NCBI GenBank assembly: GCA_017464135.1
Contig: JAFUEB010000003.1
Coordinates: 40,178-104,177, forward strand
DNA from: Candidatus Saccharimonadota bacterium
GTDB taxonomy: Bacteria; Patescibacteriota; Saccharimonadia; Saccharimonadales; Saccharimonadaceae
DNA: 64,000 nt
Reading direction: 5' to 3'
The notes under the pieces are model-generated. The model was not told the origin of the DNA, did no database searches, and worked only from the letters and a program-made list of their open reading frames with translations. This document shows positions 27,351 through 37,048 of the stretch, one piece after another; the stretch's first letter is position 1, and the number at the start of each line of letters is the position of its first letter. The position numbers were made by a program, and so were the translations under genes.

Positions 27351-27356
27351 AGAGGT

Positions 27357-29825
27357 ATGCAAGAAGAATTTAGTGAAATTATGAATCGGCTCAGCGAAAA
27401 CGCAAGGTTTGCTTTGCAGAAGGCCGATTTTTATAGTAAGAGATATAATAATGGCTATATGAGCACGGAGCACTTGCTACTCGGAATTATGGCGATTGAT
27501 ACTTCGACTGGTGCAAAGATGATTCGTGAAAATGGCGCCACGCTTGAAGAGATTGAGAAGTCCTTAAATAAGGTAGCAGTTGAAGTGCCGGGTGCCGATA
27601 TGGCGATGATGTCATTATCTGAGGCGGTGATTCTAACTCTCAGAATGGCACAGAATTATACGCAGGAACAAGGACTTACGGTAATTGGTACGGAACACTT
27701 GCTATACGCATTGCTTAGCCAACCAAATTCGAGAGCTTCCCTAATTCTTGTCCAGCTTAAAGTGGATACTGACAAAATCATGGATGAGATTGAGGACTTG
27801 GTTGAAGAACAGACGAAGGATGAAAAACTAAAAGCGGAGAAGGCTAAATATTTAAAGAATTCCCCGCTAAAATTCCTGAATCGTTATGGCAAGGATCTGA
27901 CTGAAGAAGCCAGAGCTGGCAAACTCGACACCGTGATTGGTCGTGAGAGCGAGATTGAAAGAGTAATTACAATTCTCTCTCGCCGGACTAAATCGAACCC
28001 AGTTTTAATTGGTGAGGCTGGTGTTGGTAAGACGGCGATTGTGGAAGGTTTGGCCGCTCGGATTGTAAATAATGAAGTGCCGGGAAATCTTATTGGTAAG
28101 CATATTTATCAAGTGGATCTGTCGTCGGTGGTCGCGGGTACAAAATTCCGGGGTGAATTTGAGGAAAGGATTAAAGGCATTATTGACGAAGCGACTGGTG
28201 ATGATTCAATTCTGTTGTTTATTGATGAAATTCATCTACTTTCGGGTGCTGGTTCGTCGGAAGGCTCGATGGACGCAGCGAATATTTTGAAACCGGCGCT
28301 CGCACGTAATTCGATTAATTTAATTGGTGCAACGACACTGGACGAATATCGTAAGTCAATTGAAAAAGATAAAGCACTGTCTCGTCGTTTCCAGACCGTA
28401 ATGGTAGAGGAACCATCGGCAACAGTGACACTGAGAATTTTAAAAGGTATTAAGAAACATTACGAGAAGCATCATGGCGTAGTGATTCCAGATGAGATAC
28501 TCGAAACGGCAATTACGATGAGTCAACGCTATATTAATGATCGGTTTATGCCGGATAAAGTCATCGACATTATCGATGAGGCTTCAGCAATTTGTAAAGT
28601 GGCAGCCGATAAAAAAGGCGGTGGCAAATACAAGAAGATGAAAATCGAAAAAGCCACGCTTGAAAACAAGATTAATGAAGCGGCTGAAAAAGAAGATTAC
28701 GAAAAGGCCGCGAATTATAAGACGGAGCTGGCAAAGCTTGAGCAGGAAATTAAGAAACTCGAAAAATCTGGCGTCAAAGAAACTGAGAATCCAGTGCTAA
28801 CGGAAGAAAACTTAGCAACCGCCGTTTCGCTTAAAACTGGTATTCCAGTTTCAAAAGTGCATGGTTCGGAAATGAAGATGTTGATGGAACTTGAAGAGCA
28901 TCTCAAAGAATCAATTATCGGGCAGGACGAAGCGATAAAGTCGGTTGCAAAGGCGATTCGTCGTGGTCGTTCTGGTATTGCAGATCCCAGGCGTCCGATT
29001 GGCTCGTTCTTATTCATGGGTCCGACTGGCGTTGGCAAAACGGAATTAGCCCGTGTAATTGCCCGTGAAGTATTTGGTGGCGAAAACGCACTTGTAAAAA
29101 TCGATATGTCCGAATTTGGCGAAAAACACAATGTGTCGAGACTCGTTGGTGCGCCGGCTGGCTATATTGGATATGATGATGGTGGTAAACTCACCGAAGC
29201 TGTGCGTAGAAAACCATATTCCGTGATTCTCTTTGATGAAATCGAGAAGGCACATCCGGATGTGTTTAATCTCCTACTTCAGATTTTGGAAGACGGGGTT
29301 TTGACGGATGGCCAGGGAAATAAAATTAAGTTTAATAATACGATTGTGATTCTAACTTCGAACCTTGGCTCGGCGGATATGTATCGTGAGAGTGAACTTG
29401 GCTTTACGGCAAAGACCGCAAAAGACAAGAAGGCTTTGGAGCAAGAATATGAAGAGAACAAGGCCTACGCGATGAAGGCGCTCAAAAAAGTGATGCGTCC
29501 AGAACTCATTAACCGTCTGGATAATATCTTAGTATTCCATGCGCTCACGAAGAAGGATGTCGAGAAAATCTTTGATAATCTCATTAATGATCTCAGAAAG
29601 CGCCTCGCGACAAAGGGTATTGGTCTGAAAATCGATGAGAAGGCTAAGGACTGGTTAATTAAAGAAGGTTATGATCCAAAGAATGGCGCAAGGCCGCTCC
29701 GTCGTAAAATTGAAGATGAAGTCGAATCGCTACTTTCGGAAGAAATTATTTCCGAGAAATTAAAGAAGGGCGATATTCCGGTATTAAAGCTCGAAAAGAA
29801 TAAGTTAAAACTAGTAAAGGAGTAA
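27357..29825 (+). CDS. clpC: ClpC-type AAA+ unfoldase
   Basis: Hexameric unfoldase that feeds ClpP. The 822 residues have the N-domain with two Clp repeats (about 1-150), AAA1 with GEAGVGKT near 222, a middle region with a UVR-like coiled segment ([19 protein letters not shown]), AAA2 with GPTGVGKT near 560, and the C-terminal D2-small domain. Length and UVR identify ClpC rather than ClpA or ClpB. It is controlled by CIRCE and forms an operon with clpP, one base downstream. Confidence 0.94.
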   Translation: MQEEFSEIMNRLSENARFALQKADFYSKRYNNGYMSTEHLLLGIMAIDTSTGAKMIRENGATLEEIEKSLNKVAVEVPGADMAMMSLSEAVILTLRMAQNYTQEQGLTVIGTEHLLYALLSQPNSRASLILVQLKVDTDKIMDEIEDLVEEQTKDEKLKAEKAKYLKNSPLKFLNRYGKDLTEEARAGKLDTVIGRESEIERVITILSRRTKSNPVLIGEAGVGKTAIVEGLAARIVNNEVPGNLIGKHIYQVDLSSVVAGTKFRGEFEERIKGIIDEATGDDSILLFIDEIHLLSGAGSSEGSMDAANILKPALARNSINLIGATTLDEYRKSIEKDKALSRRFQTVMVEEPSATVTLRILKGIKKHYEKHHGVVIPDEILETAITMSQRYINDRFMPDKVIDIIDEASAICKVAADKKGGGKYKKMKIEKATLENKINEAAEKEDYEKAANYKTELAKLEQEIKKLEKSGVKETENPVLTEENLATAVSLKTGIPVSKVHGSEMKMLMELEEHLKESIIGQDEAIKSVAKAIRRGRSGIADPRRPIGSFLFMGPTGVGKTELARVIAREVFGGENALVKIDMSEFGEKHNVSRLVGAPAGYIGYDDGGKLTEAVRRKPYSVILFDEIEKAHPDVFNLLLQILEDGVLTDGQGNKIKFNNTIVILTSNLGSADMYRESELGFTAKTAKDKKALEQEYEENKAYAMKALKKVMRPELINRLDNILVFHALTKKDVEKIFDNLINDLRKRLATKGIGLKIDEKAKDWLIKEGYDPKNGARPLRRKIEDEVESLLSEEIISEKLKKGDIPVLKLEKNKLKLVKE

Positions 29826-29826
29826 T

Positions 29827-30417
29827 ATGAAAAAACCAAATGATTATTTAGTGCCGACGATTATTGAAGAAACTAACCGTGGCGAAAGAGCCTACGATAT
29901 TTATTCGAGACTTTTAAATGATAGAATTATCTTCCTCGGTGAGGATGTGAATTCACACACGGCTAATCTCGTCGTGGCACAGCTACTTTATCTTGCACAC
30001 GAAGATTCAAAGAAGCCAATTAAACTTTATATTAATTCCCCAGGCGGTTCCGTATATGATGGTTTTGCAATTATCGATACGATGAATTACATCGAGCCGG
30101 ATGTGGAAACGATTGGTATTGGTCTGCAGGCTTCGATGGGTGCAATGCTTTTGTCATGTGGCGCGAAAGGTAAAAGATTCTGCCTACCAAATTCCCGCAT
30201 TATGATTCATCAACCATCGTCTGGTACGGAAGGGAAAATCACCGACCAGGAAATCATGCTAAAGGAAGGTATTTTCTTAAAGAAACGCTTGGCGGAAATC
30301 TTTGCGAAAAATACTGGCAAGTCGCTTGCGCAAGTTGAAAAAGACATGGACCGCGATAACTGGATGAGTGCCGAAGAAGCCAAAGCTTATGGCATCATCG
30401 ACGAAATCATTAAATAA
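29827..30417 (+). CDS. clpP: ATP-dependent Clp protease proteolytic subunit
   Basis: Serine protease chamber for ClpC. The 196 residues include the catalytic Ser103 in GLQASMGAM and His128 in MIHQP, with an Asp in the DMDRDNWMS region. Length is standard. AAAGGAG ends 4 nt before the ATG; it directly follows clpC, so both respond to heat through CIRCE. Confidence 0.97.
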   Translation: MKKPNDYLVPTIIEETNRGERAYDIYSRLLNDRIIFLGEDVNSHTANLVVAQLLYLAHEDSKKPIKLYINSPGGSVYDGFAIIDTMNYIEPDVETIGIGLQASMGAMLLSCGAKGKRFCLPNSRIMIHQPSSGTEGKITDQEIMLKEGIFLKKRLAEIFAKNTGKSLAQVEKDMDRDNWMSAEEAKAYGIIDEIIK

Positions 30418-30750
30418 TTATTTAACTGGTTTTGAGATATTAGCACCACGGCCGTAATCGGGTAAAATGATTTTAACGATTTCGCCGTGGTGATTTTTTA
30501 ATGGAATATTTAATTCGTTTGCCAGTGTATTAACGACAGCGGCACCAATGCGAAGTCCGGTGAAAGAACCTGGGCCAGACATGAAAGTGATTTCTTCAAG
30601 GTCCTTAAAACCCTTGCCGTTCTCTACTAATTTGTCATGAATGAATGCTAATAAATTCTCAGCTAAATCGCGACCGGATTCCCAGGTATACTCGTGGTCG
30701 TCGAGTTTTAGAATCGTAGTCGGAGTGGAAGTATCTAGATACATTTTCAT
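30418..30750 (-). CDS. tsaB: TsaB-like protein, N-terminal half only
   Basis: TsaB works with TsaD and TsaE to make the t6A modification of ANN-decoding tRNAs. The 110 residues match the N-terminal ASKHA domain (LDTSTPTT near the start and SGPGSFTGLRIG in the middle). A normal TsaB is about 220 residues, so the second domain is absent. The tsaE stop overlaps its ATG by 4 bases, so it is intact in its operon and not a random fragment. The shortened form may be typical of this lineage (inference). Confidence 0.8.
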   Translation of the reverse strand: MKMYLDTSTPTTILKLDDHEYTWESGRDLAENLLAFIHDKLVENGKGFKDLEEITFMSGPGSFTGLRIGAAVVNTLANELNIPLKNHHGEIVKIILPDYGRGANISKPVK

Positions 30751-31151
30751 AATACAGTCACCTCACGTGTGCCGTCGTCATTTAATTTAATTTCAATTTT
30801 AGTGCGGTTTTCCGGTAAGAAGTTTTCGACGCTTTCGGCCCATTCCACAACCACGACGGCATGGTCGTTATTTAGGTTTTCGTCTAAATCTTCAGCCATT
30901 AAACCAGGATCTTTCAGACGATAAAAATCATAATGAATAAGTTCGCCATTCTTAAATGCATAGCTTTTCGAAATCGTAAAACTTGGGCTCGTAACTGGCT
31001 CATTTACTCCTAAACCTGCCGCTAAACCACGTGTAAAAGTGGTCTTGCCGGTGCCGACATCGCCAACGAGTTCAATCACTTTGGGAACAGAAATCCGTTC
31101 GGCGAAGGCTTTGCCGAAGTCGAGCATTTCTTGTTCTGACGTGATTTTCAT
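30747..31151 (-). CDS. tsaE: tRNA t6A biosynthesis ATPase TsaE
   Basis: P-loop ATPase of the t6A complex. The 134 residues carry Walker A GDVGTGKTTF, then SPSFTI and HYDFYRL, family hallmarks. Start is the ATG at 31151, 6 nt from the minus-strand -10; the longer frame to 31226 would run into murC. Translationally coupled to tsaB by overlap. Confidence 0.94.
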   Translation of the reverse strand: MKITSEQEMLDFGKAFAERISVPKVIELVGDVGTGKTTFTRGLAAGLGVNEPVTSPSFTISKSYAFKNGELIHYDFYRLKDPGLMAEDLDENLNNDHAVVVVEWAESVENFLPENRTKIEIKLNDDGTREVTVL

Positions 31152-31153
31152 TG

Positions 31154-31163
31154 TATAATTATA
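31154..31163. promoter_or_regulatory. Shared palindromic -10 for divergent tsaE and murC
   Basis: TATAATTATA holds TATAAT on both strands (31154-31159 plus, 31158-31163 minus). Each box lies exactly 6 nt from its ATG (31166 and 31151). The two start codons are only 14 bases apart. Confidence 0.75.
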
Positions 31164-31165
31164 AC

Positions 31166-32386
31166 ATGAAAATCTACATTTCTGGTATCTCTGGAACAGG
31201 GATGGGACCGCTAGCATTAATGGCAAAAGCGGCCGGTATGATAGTTTATGGTTCGGACAAGAATCCTGGTATGATTCTGCCGGAACTTGAAAAAGCCGGA
31301 ATTGAAGTCAAAATCGGCGAACAAGACGGGGAATTCCTGAAGCAAAAAATCGACGAAGGTGTTGATTGGTTTGTACATACGTCGGCTTTACCAAAAAATC
31401 ATCCAGAACTAGTACTCGCTAAAGAAGCTGGGATTAAAGTTTCAAAACGTGATGAACTCACGGAATATTTGATTGAGAAATTGGGACTGAAGATGGTTGC
31501 AGTGGCCGGCACACACGGCAAAACGACGACTACTTCAATGATCACTTTTGGGGCATTAAGACTTGGAATTAAGGCTGCTTACATTGTGGGAACGACGCTT
31601 GGATTTGCGCCAAGCGGTAGTTATAAGCCAGGCGATGAATTCTTTATTTACGAAGCCGATGAATATGACCGTAATTTCTTGATGTTCCATCCGTGGCTCG
31701 CAGTGTTTCCGAGTGTAACGTATGACCATCCGGATATTTATCCGACGAGGGAAGATTACGAAGAAGCCTTTGCGCAGTTTAAAGCGCAATGTGAAAATGT
31801 GATTGATGAAATCAATGGCGATGTTGACTTTAAACTGGCCGGGGCGGCGAGAAGACGCGATGCGGAACTTGCGATGACGGCACTTTTAAATATGAAACCA
31901 GATTTGAAGCCGGAAGAAGTGAAGGCTGTGCTCGATGAATTCCCTGGTGTCGGTCGTAGATTTGAAAGACTAGCGGACGGATTTTATACGGACTATGCAC
32001 ATCACCCGGAAGAGATTGAAGCAACGATTGATGTAGCAAAAGATGAGGCGAGACTCCGTGGCAAAAAGGGTGTAGTGGTGGTTTACCAGCCACATCAAAA
32101 TACAAGGCAACACGAAGTGAAAGATTTATATAAGGATGCATTTAAGGGAGTCGAAAAAATCTTTTGGATTCCGACATATCTCACGCGCGAAGATCCGAAT
32201 CTAAAAGTTTTAACGGCGGAAGATTTGATTAGTATCTTATCAAACAAGGAAGTCGCAGAGCCGGCCGAGCTTGATGACGAGTTGTTTAGAAAACTCGTAA
32301 AATATCGTAACGAAGGGTATTTGGTTCTCTTGATGACGGCCGGTCCGGCAGATGGTTGGCTTCGAAAAAACGTTGCGACATTATAG
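31166..32386 (+). CDS. murC: UDP-N-acetylmuramate--L-alanine ligase
   Basis: Adds L-Ala to UDP-MurNAc in peptidoglycan precursor synthesis. The 406 residues show the GISGTGM nucleotide-fold start, AGTHGKTTTTSM P-loop, EADEYDRNF, FPGVGRRFE and DYAHHPEEI. It is somewhat short of the usual 430-470. Start at 31166 is set by the -10 box; the frame opens earlier at TTG 31151. Confidence 0.93.
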   Translation: MKIYISGISGTGMGPLALMAKAAGMIVYGSDKNPGMILPELEKAGIEVKIGEQDGEFLKQKIDEGVDWFVHTSALPKNHPELVLAKEAGIKVSKRDELTEYLIEKLGLKMVAVAGTHGKTTTTSMITFGALRLGIKAAYIVGTTLGFAPSGSYKPGDEFFIYEADEYDRNFLMFHPWLAVFPSVTYDHPDIYPTREDYEEAFAQFKAQCENVIDEINGDVDFKLAGAARRRDAELAMTALLNMKPDLKPEEVKAVLDEFPGVGRRFERLADGFYTDYAHHPEEIEATIDVAKDEARLRGKKGVVVVYQPHQNTRQHEVKDLYKDAFKGVEKIFWIPTYLTREDPNLKVLTAEDLISILSNKEVAEPAELDDELFRKLVKYRNEGYLVLLMTAGPADGWLRKNVATL

Positions 32387-32395
32387 TGCTTATGC

Positions 32396-32401
32396 TATAA
32401 T
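32396..32401 (+). promoter_or_regulatory. -10 box, leaderless promoter with extended -10
   Basis: TTATGC-TATAAT, then 6 nt and the ATG at 32408. Confidence 0.6.
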
Positions 32402-32407
32402 TTAGGC

Positions 32408-33052
32408 ATGGTGGAAGGTGCAAATACAAATCCGACCCGAAAAAATGGAAACACAAAGATACTGGGTGTAGTTTTTTGTGTTTTATGTGTCTTAGTTTTT
32501 GGCCTCGCAATTGCAAATATTGCAGTTTTGTTGGTTGGTAAAAACGGCGGTGAGCCGGAACCAAGCGAAGAAAATTTTTCTTGCGCAGACTATAGCGAAG
32601 TGACCGACATCGCACAGTGTGTGCGCGAAGAATATGAATATACTGAAGAGAATCAGAAGAAGGGATCTGGCGCTTGTACTGGAATTTGCAATGAATATGC
32701 AGAAGTGATCAAGAAACGCATCGAAAAAGACCAGCCGGCCGATAGATATGCTTACATCATGGATATTTTTGCATCTTATTTGTTAGCGGTTAACGATGAA
32801 AAATCAGCAGCTGGTTTAGTGTATGTAAGAAATCAAATGCTGTTAATGCTGGGAAAAAGTTCCGAACATATGGATGAGCTTTTAGCTGATGCAATTAAGT
32901 CAGATGATGTATTGAAGACGCCATCATCGGCTGATGAGGTAGTTGCGCTTGCATATAGAATGGGAAATAAAGAAGTTGGTGATAAATATTTAGAGATTAA
33001 AAGAGCACGAGAAAAAGAACTCGGTATTGATAATTCTGGAGGTCAAGGATAA
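32408..33052 (+). CDS. Membrane-anchored protein of unknown function
   Basis: The 214-residue product has one TM near the N terminus (about 17-42) and an extracytoplasmic domain of helices with four Cys (two near residues 58-67, two near 94-98), so disulfides are likely. The end of the protein, from about 120, resembles helical repeats. Three bases separate its stop from the next gene, a giant surface protein, so a joint function is plausible. Family not recognised. Confidence 0.65.
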   Translation: MVEGANTNPTRKNGNTKILGVVFCVLCVLVFGLAIANIAVLLVGKNGGEPEPSEENFSCADYSEVTDIAQCVREEYEYTEENQKKGSGACTGICNEYAEVIKKRIEKDQPADRYAYIMDIFASYLLAVNDEKSAAGLVYVRNQMLLMLGKSSEHMDELLADAIKSDDVLKTPSSADEVVALAYRMGNKEVGDKYLEIKRAREKELGIDNSGGQG

Positions 33053-33054
33053 AA

Positions 33055-36000
33055 ATGTTAAGTCGACTTTCAATGAAAAAATGGTGTCTAGTTCTCGGAT
33101 TTGTTTTTAGTTTTGCTTTGTCCATGGTTTGTTCTCAACAAAACGCAAGTGCGTATACTGGTTGGCAGTATGAACAATGTATGAATTCAAGTGGTGGACG
33201 TGGTCACATTTCATCCGTGGAATGGGCATGTAGCGTAGCTGTGAACTATGCATGTTCGCTTTGGATTGGTTCTTCTAACGGTACAGATACCACGATTGAA
33301 ATCGATGAAGGTCAGTCATGGGCGACTGCTATTTATTGGGGTATGTGTACTGGCAATCACCAGACGGCCGCAGTTAACGTTTATGTGACTAATGCAAATA
33401 ATTCAATTGCAGGTTCTGATTATGTTCCACGTGGTTCTTGGGGAAATCCGAAGTATACAAGTACATCAATTGATGTAAATAGATTTATTAGCGGTGTTTC
33501 ACCTTGGACCAGTGGCGGTGCAAAATATTACACTCGTAATGTTAACATTCACCGCTGTAACGCAGAAGACCCATCCAGCTGTTCGGATCAGTATTCGGAA
33601 GTTACGCTCGTGGTTCGCGAATCGAACAAAACACTTAGAATGAAGGCGATTGATACAAACGGTAATTCGCTTTCGTGGTATGCGCCGGACCAAACAACGA
33701 CAGTAAAAGCTGGAAGTTATGCATCGCTCACAGCTTATGATTTGTATTCTTACGGTTACAAGAAGGTTAAATGGGGCTGGAGTACTTGGGCTGGTCAATG
33801 GTGGGATGATACTAATAGAACTTATAGTACGTATCTAAATGACGATACGACGATTTATGCAATTTACCAGCTTGATCAAAAAACACTTACGATGAAAGCG
33901 ATTGACCACAATGGTAATTCGTTGTCGCATCTCGTGGCAGATAAATCAACGACTGTGATTAATGGTAATTATGCATCGCTGACGGCGAGCGGTCTTACTG
34001 GCTATACGAAAAAGTGGTGGGGTACTAGCACTTGGAGTGGAAGCTGGACCGAAAATTATGACATGACATATGGTAAGTACCTGTATAATGACGAAACGAT
34101 TTATGCAGTATATGAACGACATGAGTTTTCGGGGCGGGCGCGAGTTTTTGAGGGCAATAGTACCTCGGGCTCAAATAGCAAAAATACCGGGTATGTAGAA
34201 ACCAATAATACGCAGACATTAAATATTAATTGTCTAAATTCTGGATGTACGGCGACCTTTGATTTGGCTTTGAAGACAGTACGAGGTTCGGCGGCAATTT
34301 CTTACACAGTTTATCGTTCACAGAATAATGGCAGTGGTATTACGCAATCAACCTATCCTTTGTACTATCCATCAACGAGTGGCACCACGGTGCAGATTTA
34401 TCGAAATGGTCGGTATGAAAGCGCCTTTACAGAAACGATTTATCCTGGCCAGACAGTTTGTTACTATGTGACATTCTATCCGTATGGTTCATATTCAAAT
34501 ACAACAACGGCTACGGCTAAAGCTTGTGCTCACGCAAATCCATCGACCTTCGAGGGTCTAGCTAAGGTTACAACTCCATCTGGCACGAAGACGCTCGGTT
34601 GGCGTAATACCAGTGTGACGGAGACTCAAAATATTACTGGTTGCACTCTGTCTGGTTGTACAGTAACCTTTGAACATCATTTGAAGAGGACTGCGGGGGT
34701 TGGTTCGACTGCATACACAATCACGAGAACTTCGAACTTCACGGGTAGAACTGGCAATGCGACCTTGAAGAATGAAACGGAATACTTTACGGGTATCGCA
34801 AATGGTACAGGTAAGAAAGAATATAATGAGTCAATCACATTAGTGCCAGGGCAGGTGGTTTGTGAGATTTTGACCTTTAAGCCAAATAATGATGTCGTGA
34901 ATGTGGCTTCAAATACGCAAATTAAGATTTGTGCTTCGGCGCTTGGTAATGCCCAGCCGGAAGATCCACGCGATCCAGAAAAGATGAATGATGATAGCTA
35001 TAGCGACGCGTTCCTAGATATGCGCGTAAAGAACCCGGAAGGCCCGACTAAGTATCAAAAGTATCAGAAGAGTGTCTATGCTAAACCGGGGCAGACTTTA
35101 AACTATCGTTCAACCTACAATCCGCTACTTCAGTATGCCTATAATGTGGTTTCACAAAAGTTTAGGCTAAATGGTACGGGCACGATTTATCCGACCAATT
35201 ATGTAAATAACAGTAGTACACTTGGTACTTTGTATAATTCGTATAAAGGCAGTGGGTACGGAAACTGGAATAACTCGTACACGGTGAAGAGTGATGCAGG
35301 TAGCTTTATCACGGCATATTCCGAAAACCATTATTATTCAAATGGACAAACGGTGAAGCGTGTTTCGACAAACCAACACCGCGTCACGATTTCGGAAGTG
35401 GGACGTAATCTTTCTGAAACGGCAGCGACGAACTTAAATAGCCGTACACAGACCACGCCAGGTCAGATTACATTTACAGCAGATGGTAGCAATAACAACG
35501 TCGGCAACGTTTACACGACGAATCGTTCAAGCCAAGCAAGTGCTTATGTGCCATATAACTACGACACGAAGTTAGTGATTGAAGAGAAGCCGGATGGAAC
35601 CGAACAAGATGTGATTTATGCCGGTGAAGAAAAAGATATTAAATACGAGATTGATGTGATTCCAAAGACGAATCCGGAAACGACGGATGGTTCGGATGCG
35701 CAAAAGTACGCGACTGTGATGCGTGAGGCAATTTCGAAAGTGGTGATTTATAAAGGCGCCGAGAAAGGTGCAAGCGATGGTTGGGGTAGTGGCAAGAACG
35801 ATGAACTTTGTAATTACTTTGGTGTAGCACCAGGTGCATCGACCTGTTTCTATGCGGATGAACAGTCAGCCAGAACCTTGAATCCATCTGGCAATCTTAA
35901 TGGTGAACAACACAAATTGCAATTAACGATGCAGGTGCCAGACATCGCAGCCGGTTCACAAATTTGTGTGGCGGTGGCAAGTTATCCATCCAGCAGTGGT

Positions 36001-37029
36001 TCGGCAACCAACTGGAATGATCCGGAAGGTAGTCACAAGTGGCGTATTTCGAAGTCACGTTGTTTCACGATTGCGAAGAAACCATTGTTTGAAGTTTGGG
36101 GTGGTGGACTTTATTCCGGTGGTACGATTAAAACTTCGGTAATGACGAAGAATAATCTCAAGGGCATCGGAAACATTACTGGTGGCAAGATGGTATTCTC
36201 GTCATGGGTTGAGCAAATTGTGAATGCGCAAGGTATTGCGAATGGTATCGCTTCGGGCGCAGCAACTGGCCGAGCTAGCAATGTGGCCGGTGGTGGTACA
36301 CTTGAAGGTGGTAGCCAGAATTACTGTAATAACCGGGTGCCTTTGTCGTTAGCGAACTACTCGGGCCATGCGACGACGGGTATTTGTCCGAACAACCAAG
36401 TAACAGGTCGCTCTGGTATTTCGGCGGTGATTTCAAACAAGGAATCACTCGTTGGTACGCTTCCAAATGAAGATGCACAAATATATGATTATTCTGCTCC
36501 GGCGACGATTACGCTTAATAATAGTACTACAAAGTCGATTATTCGTTACAATTCGACTAGCGACCTTACGATTGATGGCAGCACAGCAAATACTGGTAAG
36601 ACGCATATTATTAAGGCAACTGGTAATGTAGTGATTAACGGAAACATTAATTACCAAGGCGCGACATATAGCAATATGTCTGACATTCCAAAGGTGATTA
36701 TCTATGGGGATAATATTACGATTGCTTGTGGAGTGTCGGTAGTGAAAGCGATTCTGATTGCGGAGAAAGATTTGGATACTTGTCCAACCACTGATATTAA
36801 TGCAAGGCAGAATTCGCGTAGACTAACGGTGATGGGTGCGATTATTACGAATAAACTATTCTTGAACCGTACTTACGGTGCGGCGACGGGCGTGAACTCG
36901 AAGGAACCGGCAGAAATTGTGAATTACGATGTTTCAACCGTGCTATGGGGTCGCGCGAAGTCTGATCCAGACAATGAACACAAGAACCTGACGGCCGTCT
37001 ACCAGCACGAAATTGCTCCAAGATACTAG
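33055..37029 (+). CDS. Giant secreted repeat protein
   Basis: The 1324-residue product has a signal peptide (about 1-32, SAYTGW after AxA). Two copies of a Trp/Tyr-rich beta unit (MKAID.NGNSL ... YASLTA ... TIYA.Y, about 196-272 and 279-352) resemble InlB-type folds. Two copies of a domain with CxLxGC-like motifs follow (about 358-497 and 498-632). Further on is a long Asn/Ser/Thr-rich region. The last 150 residues hold a right-handed beta-helix-like segment (VVINGNINYQG, IIYGDNITI). No anchor signal is seen. Surface or secreted role is inferred; it pairs with the anchored protein directly upstream. Confidence 0.75.
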   Translation: MLSRLSMKKWCLVLGFVFSFALSMVCSQQNASAYTGWQYEQCMNSSGGRGHISSVEWACSVAVNYACSLWIGSSNGTDTTIEIDEGQSWATAIYWGMCTGNHQTAAVNVYVTNANNSIAGSDYVPRGSWGNPKYTSTSIDVNRFISGVSPWTSGGAKYYTRNVNIHRCNAEDPSSCSDQYSEVTLVVRESNKTLRMKAIDTNGNSLSWYAPDQTTTVKAGSYASLTAYDLYSYGYKKVKWGWSTWAGQWWDDTNRTYSTYLNDDTTIYAIYQLDQKTLTMKAIDHNGNSLSHLVADKSTTVINGNYASLTASGLTGYTKKWWGTSTWSGSWTENYDMTYGKYLYNDETIYAVYERHEFSGRARVFEGNSTSGSNSKNTGYVETNNTQTLNINCLNSGCTATFDLALKTVRGSAAISYTVYRSQNNGSGITQSTYPLYYPSTSGTTVQIYRNGRYESAFTETIYPGQTVCYYVTFYPYGSYSNTTTATAKACAHANPSTFEGLAKVTTPSGTKTLGWRNTSVTETQNITGCTLSGCTVTFEHHLKRTAGVGSTAYTITRTSNFTGRTGNATLKNETEYFTGIANGTGKKEYNESITLVPGQVVCEILTFKPNNDVVNVASNTQIKICASALGNAQPEDPRDPEKMNDDSYSDAFLDMRVKNPEGPTKYQKYQKSVYAKPGQTLNYRSTYNPLLQYAYNVVSQKFRLNGTGTIYPTNYVNNSSTLGTLYNSYKGSGYGNWNNSYTVKSDAGSFITAYSENHYYSNGQTVKRVSTNQHRVTISEVGRNLSETAATNLNSRTQTTPGQITFTADGSNNNVGNVYTTNRSSQASAYVPYNYDTKLVIEEKPDGTEQDVIYAGEEKDIKYEIDVIPKTNPETTDGSDAQKYATVMREAISKVVIYKGAEKGASDGWGSGKNDELCNYFGVAPGASTCFYADEQSARTLNPSGNLNGEQHKLQLTMQVPDIAAGSQICVAVASYPSSSGSATNWNDPEGSHKWRISKSRCFTIAKKPLFEVWGGGLYSGGTIKTSVMTKNNLKGIGNITGGKMVFSSWVEQIVNAQGIANGIASGAATGRASNVAGGGTLEGGSQNYCNNRVPLSLANYSGHATTGICPNNQVTGRSGISAVISNKESLVGTLPNEDAQIYDYSAPATITLNNSTTKSIIRYNSTSDLTIDGSTANTGKTHIIKATGNVVINGNINYQGATYSNMSDIPKVIIYGDNITIACGVSVVKAILIAEKDLDTCPTTDINARQNSRRLTVMGAIITNKLFLNRTYGAATGVNSKEPAEIVNYDVSTVLWGRAKSDPDNEHKNLTAVYQHEIAPRY

Positions 37030-37034
37030 TGTGT

Positions 37035-37040
37035 TATAAT
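37035..37040 (+). promoter_or_regulatory. -10 box of radA
   Basis: TATAAT, 8 nt before the ATG at 37049. Confidence 0.5.
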
Positions 37041-37048
37041 ATATAGAT

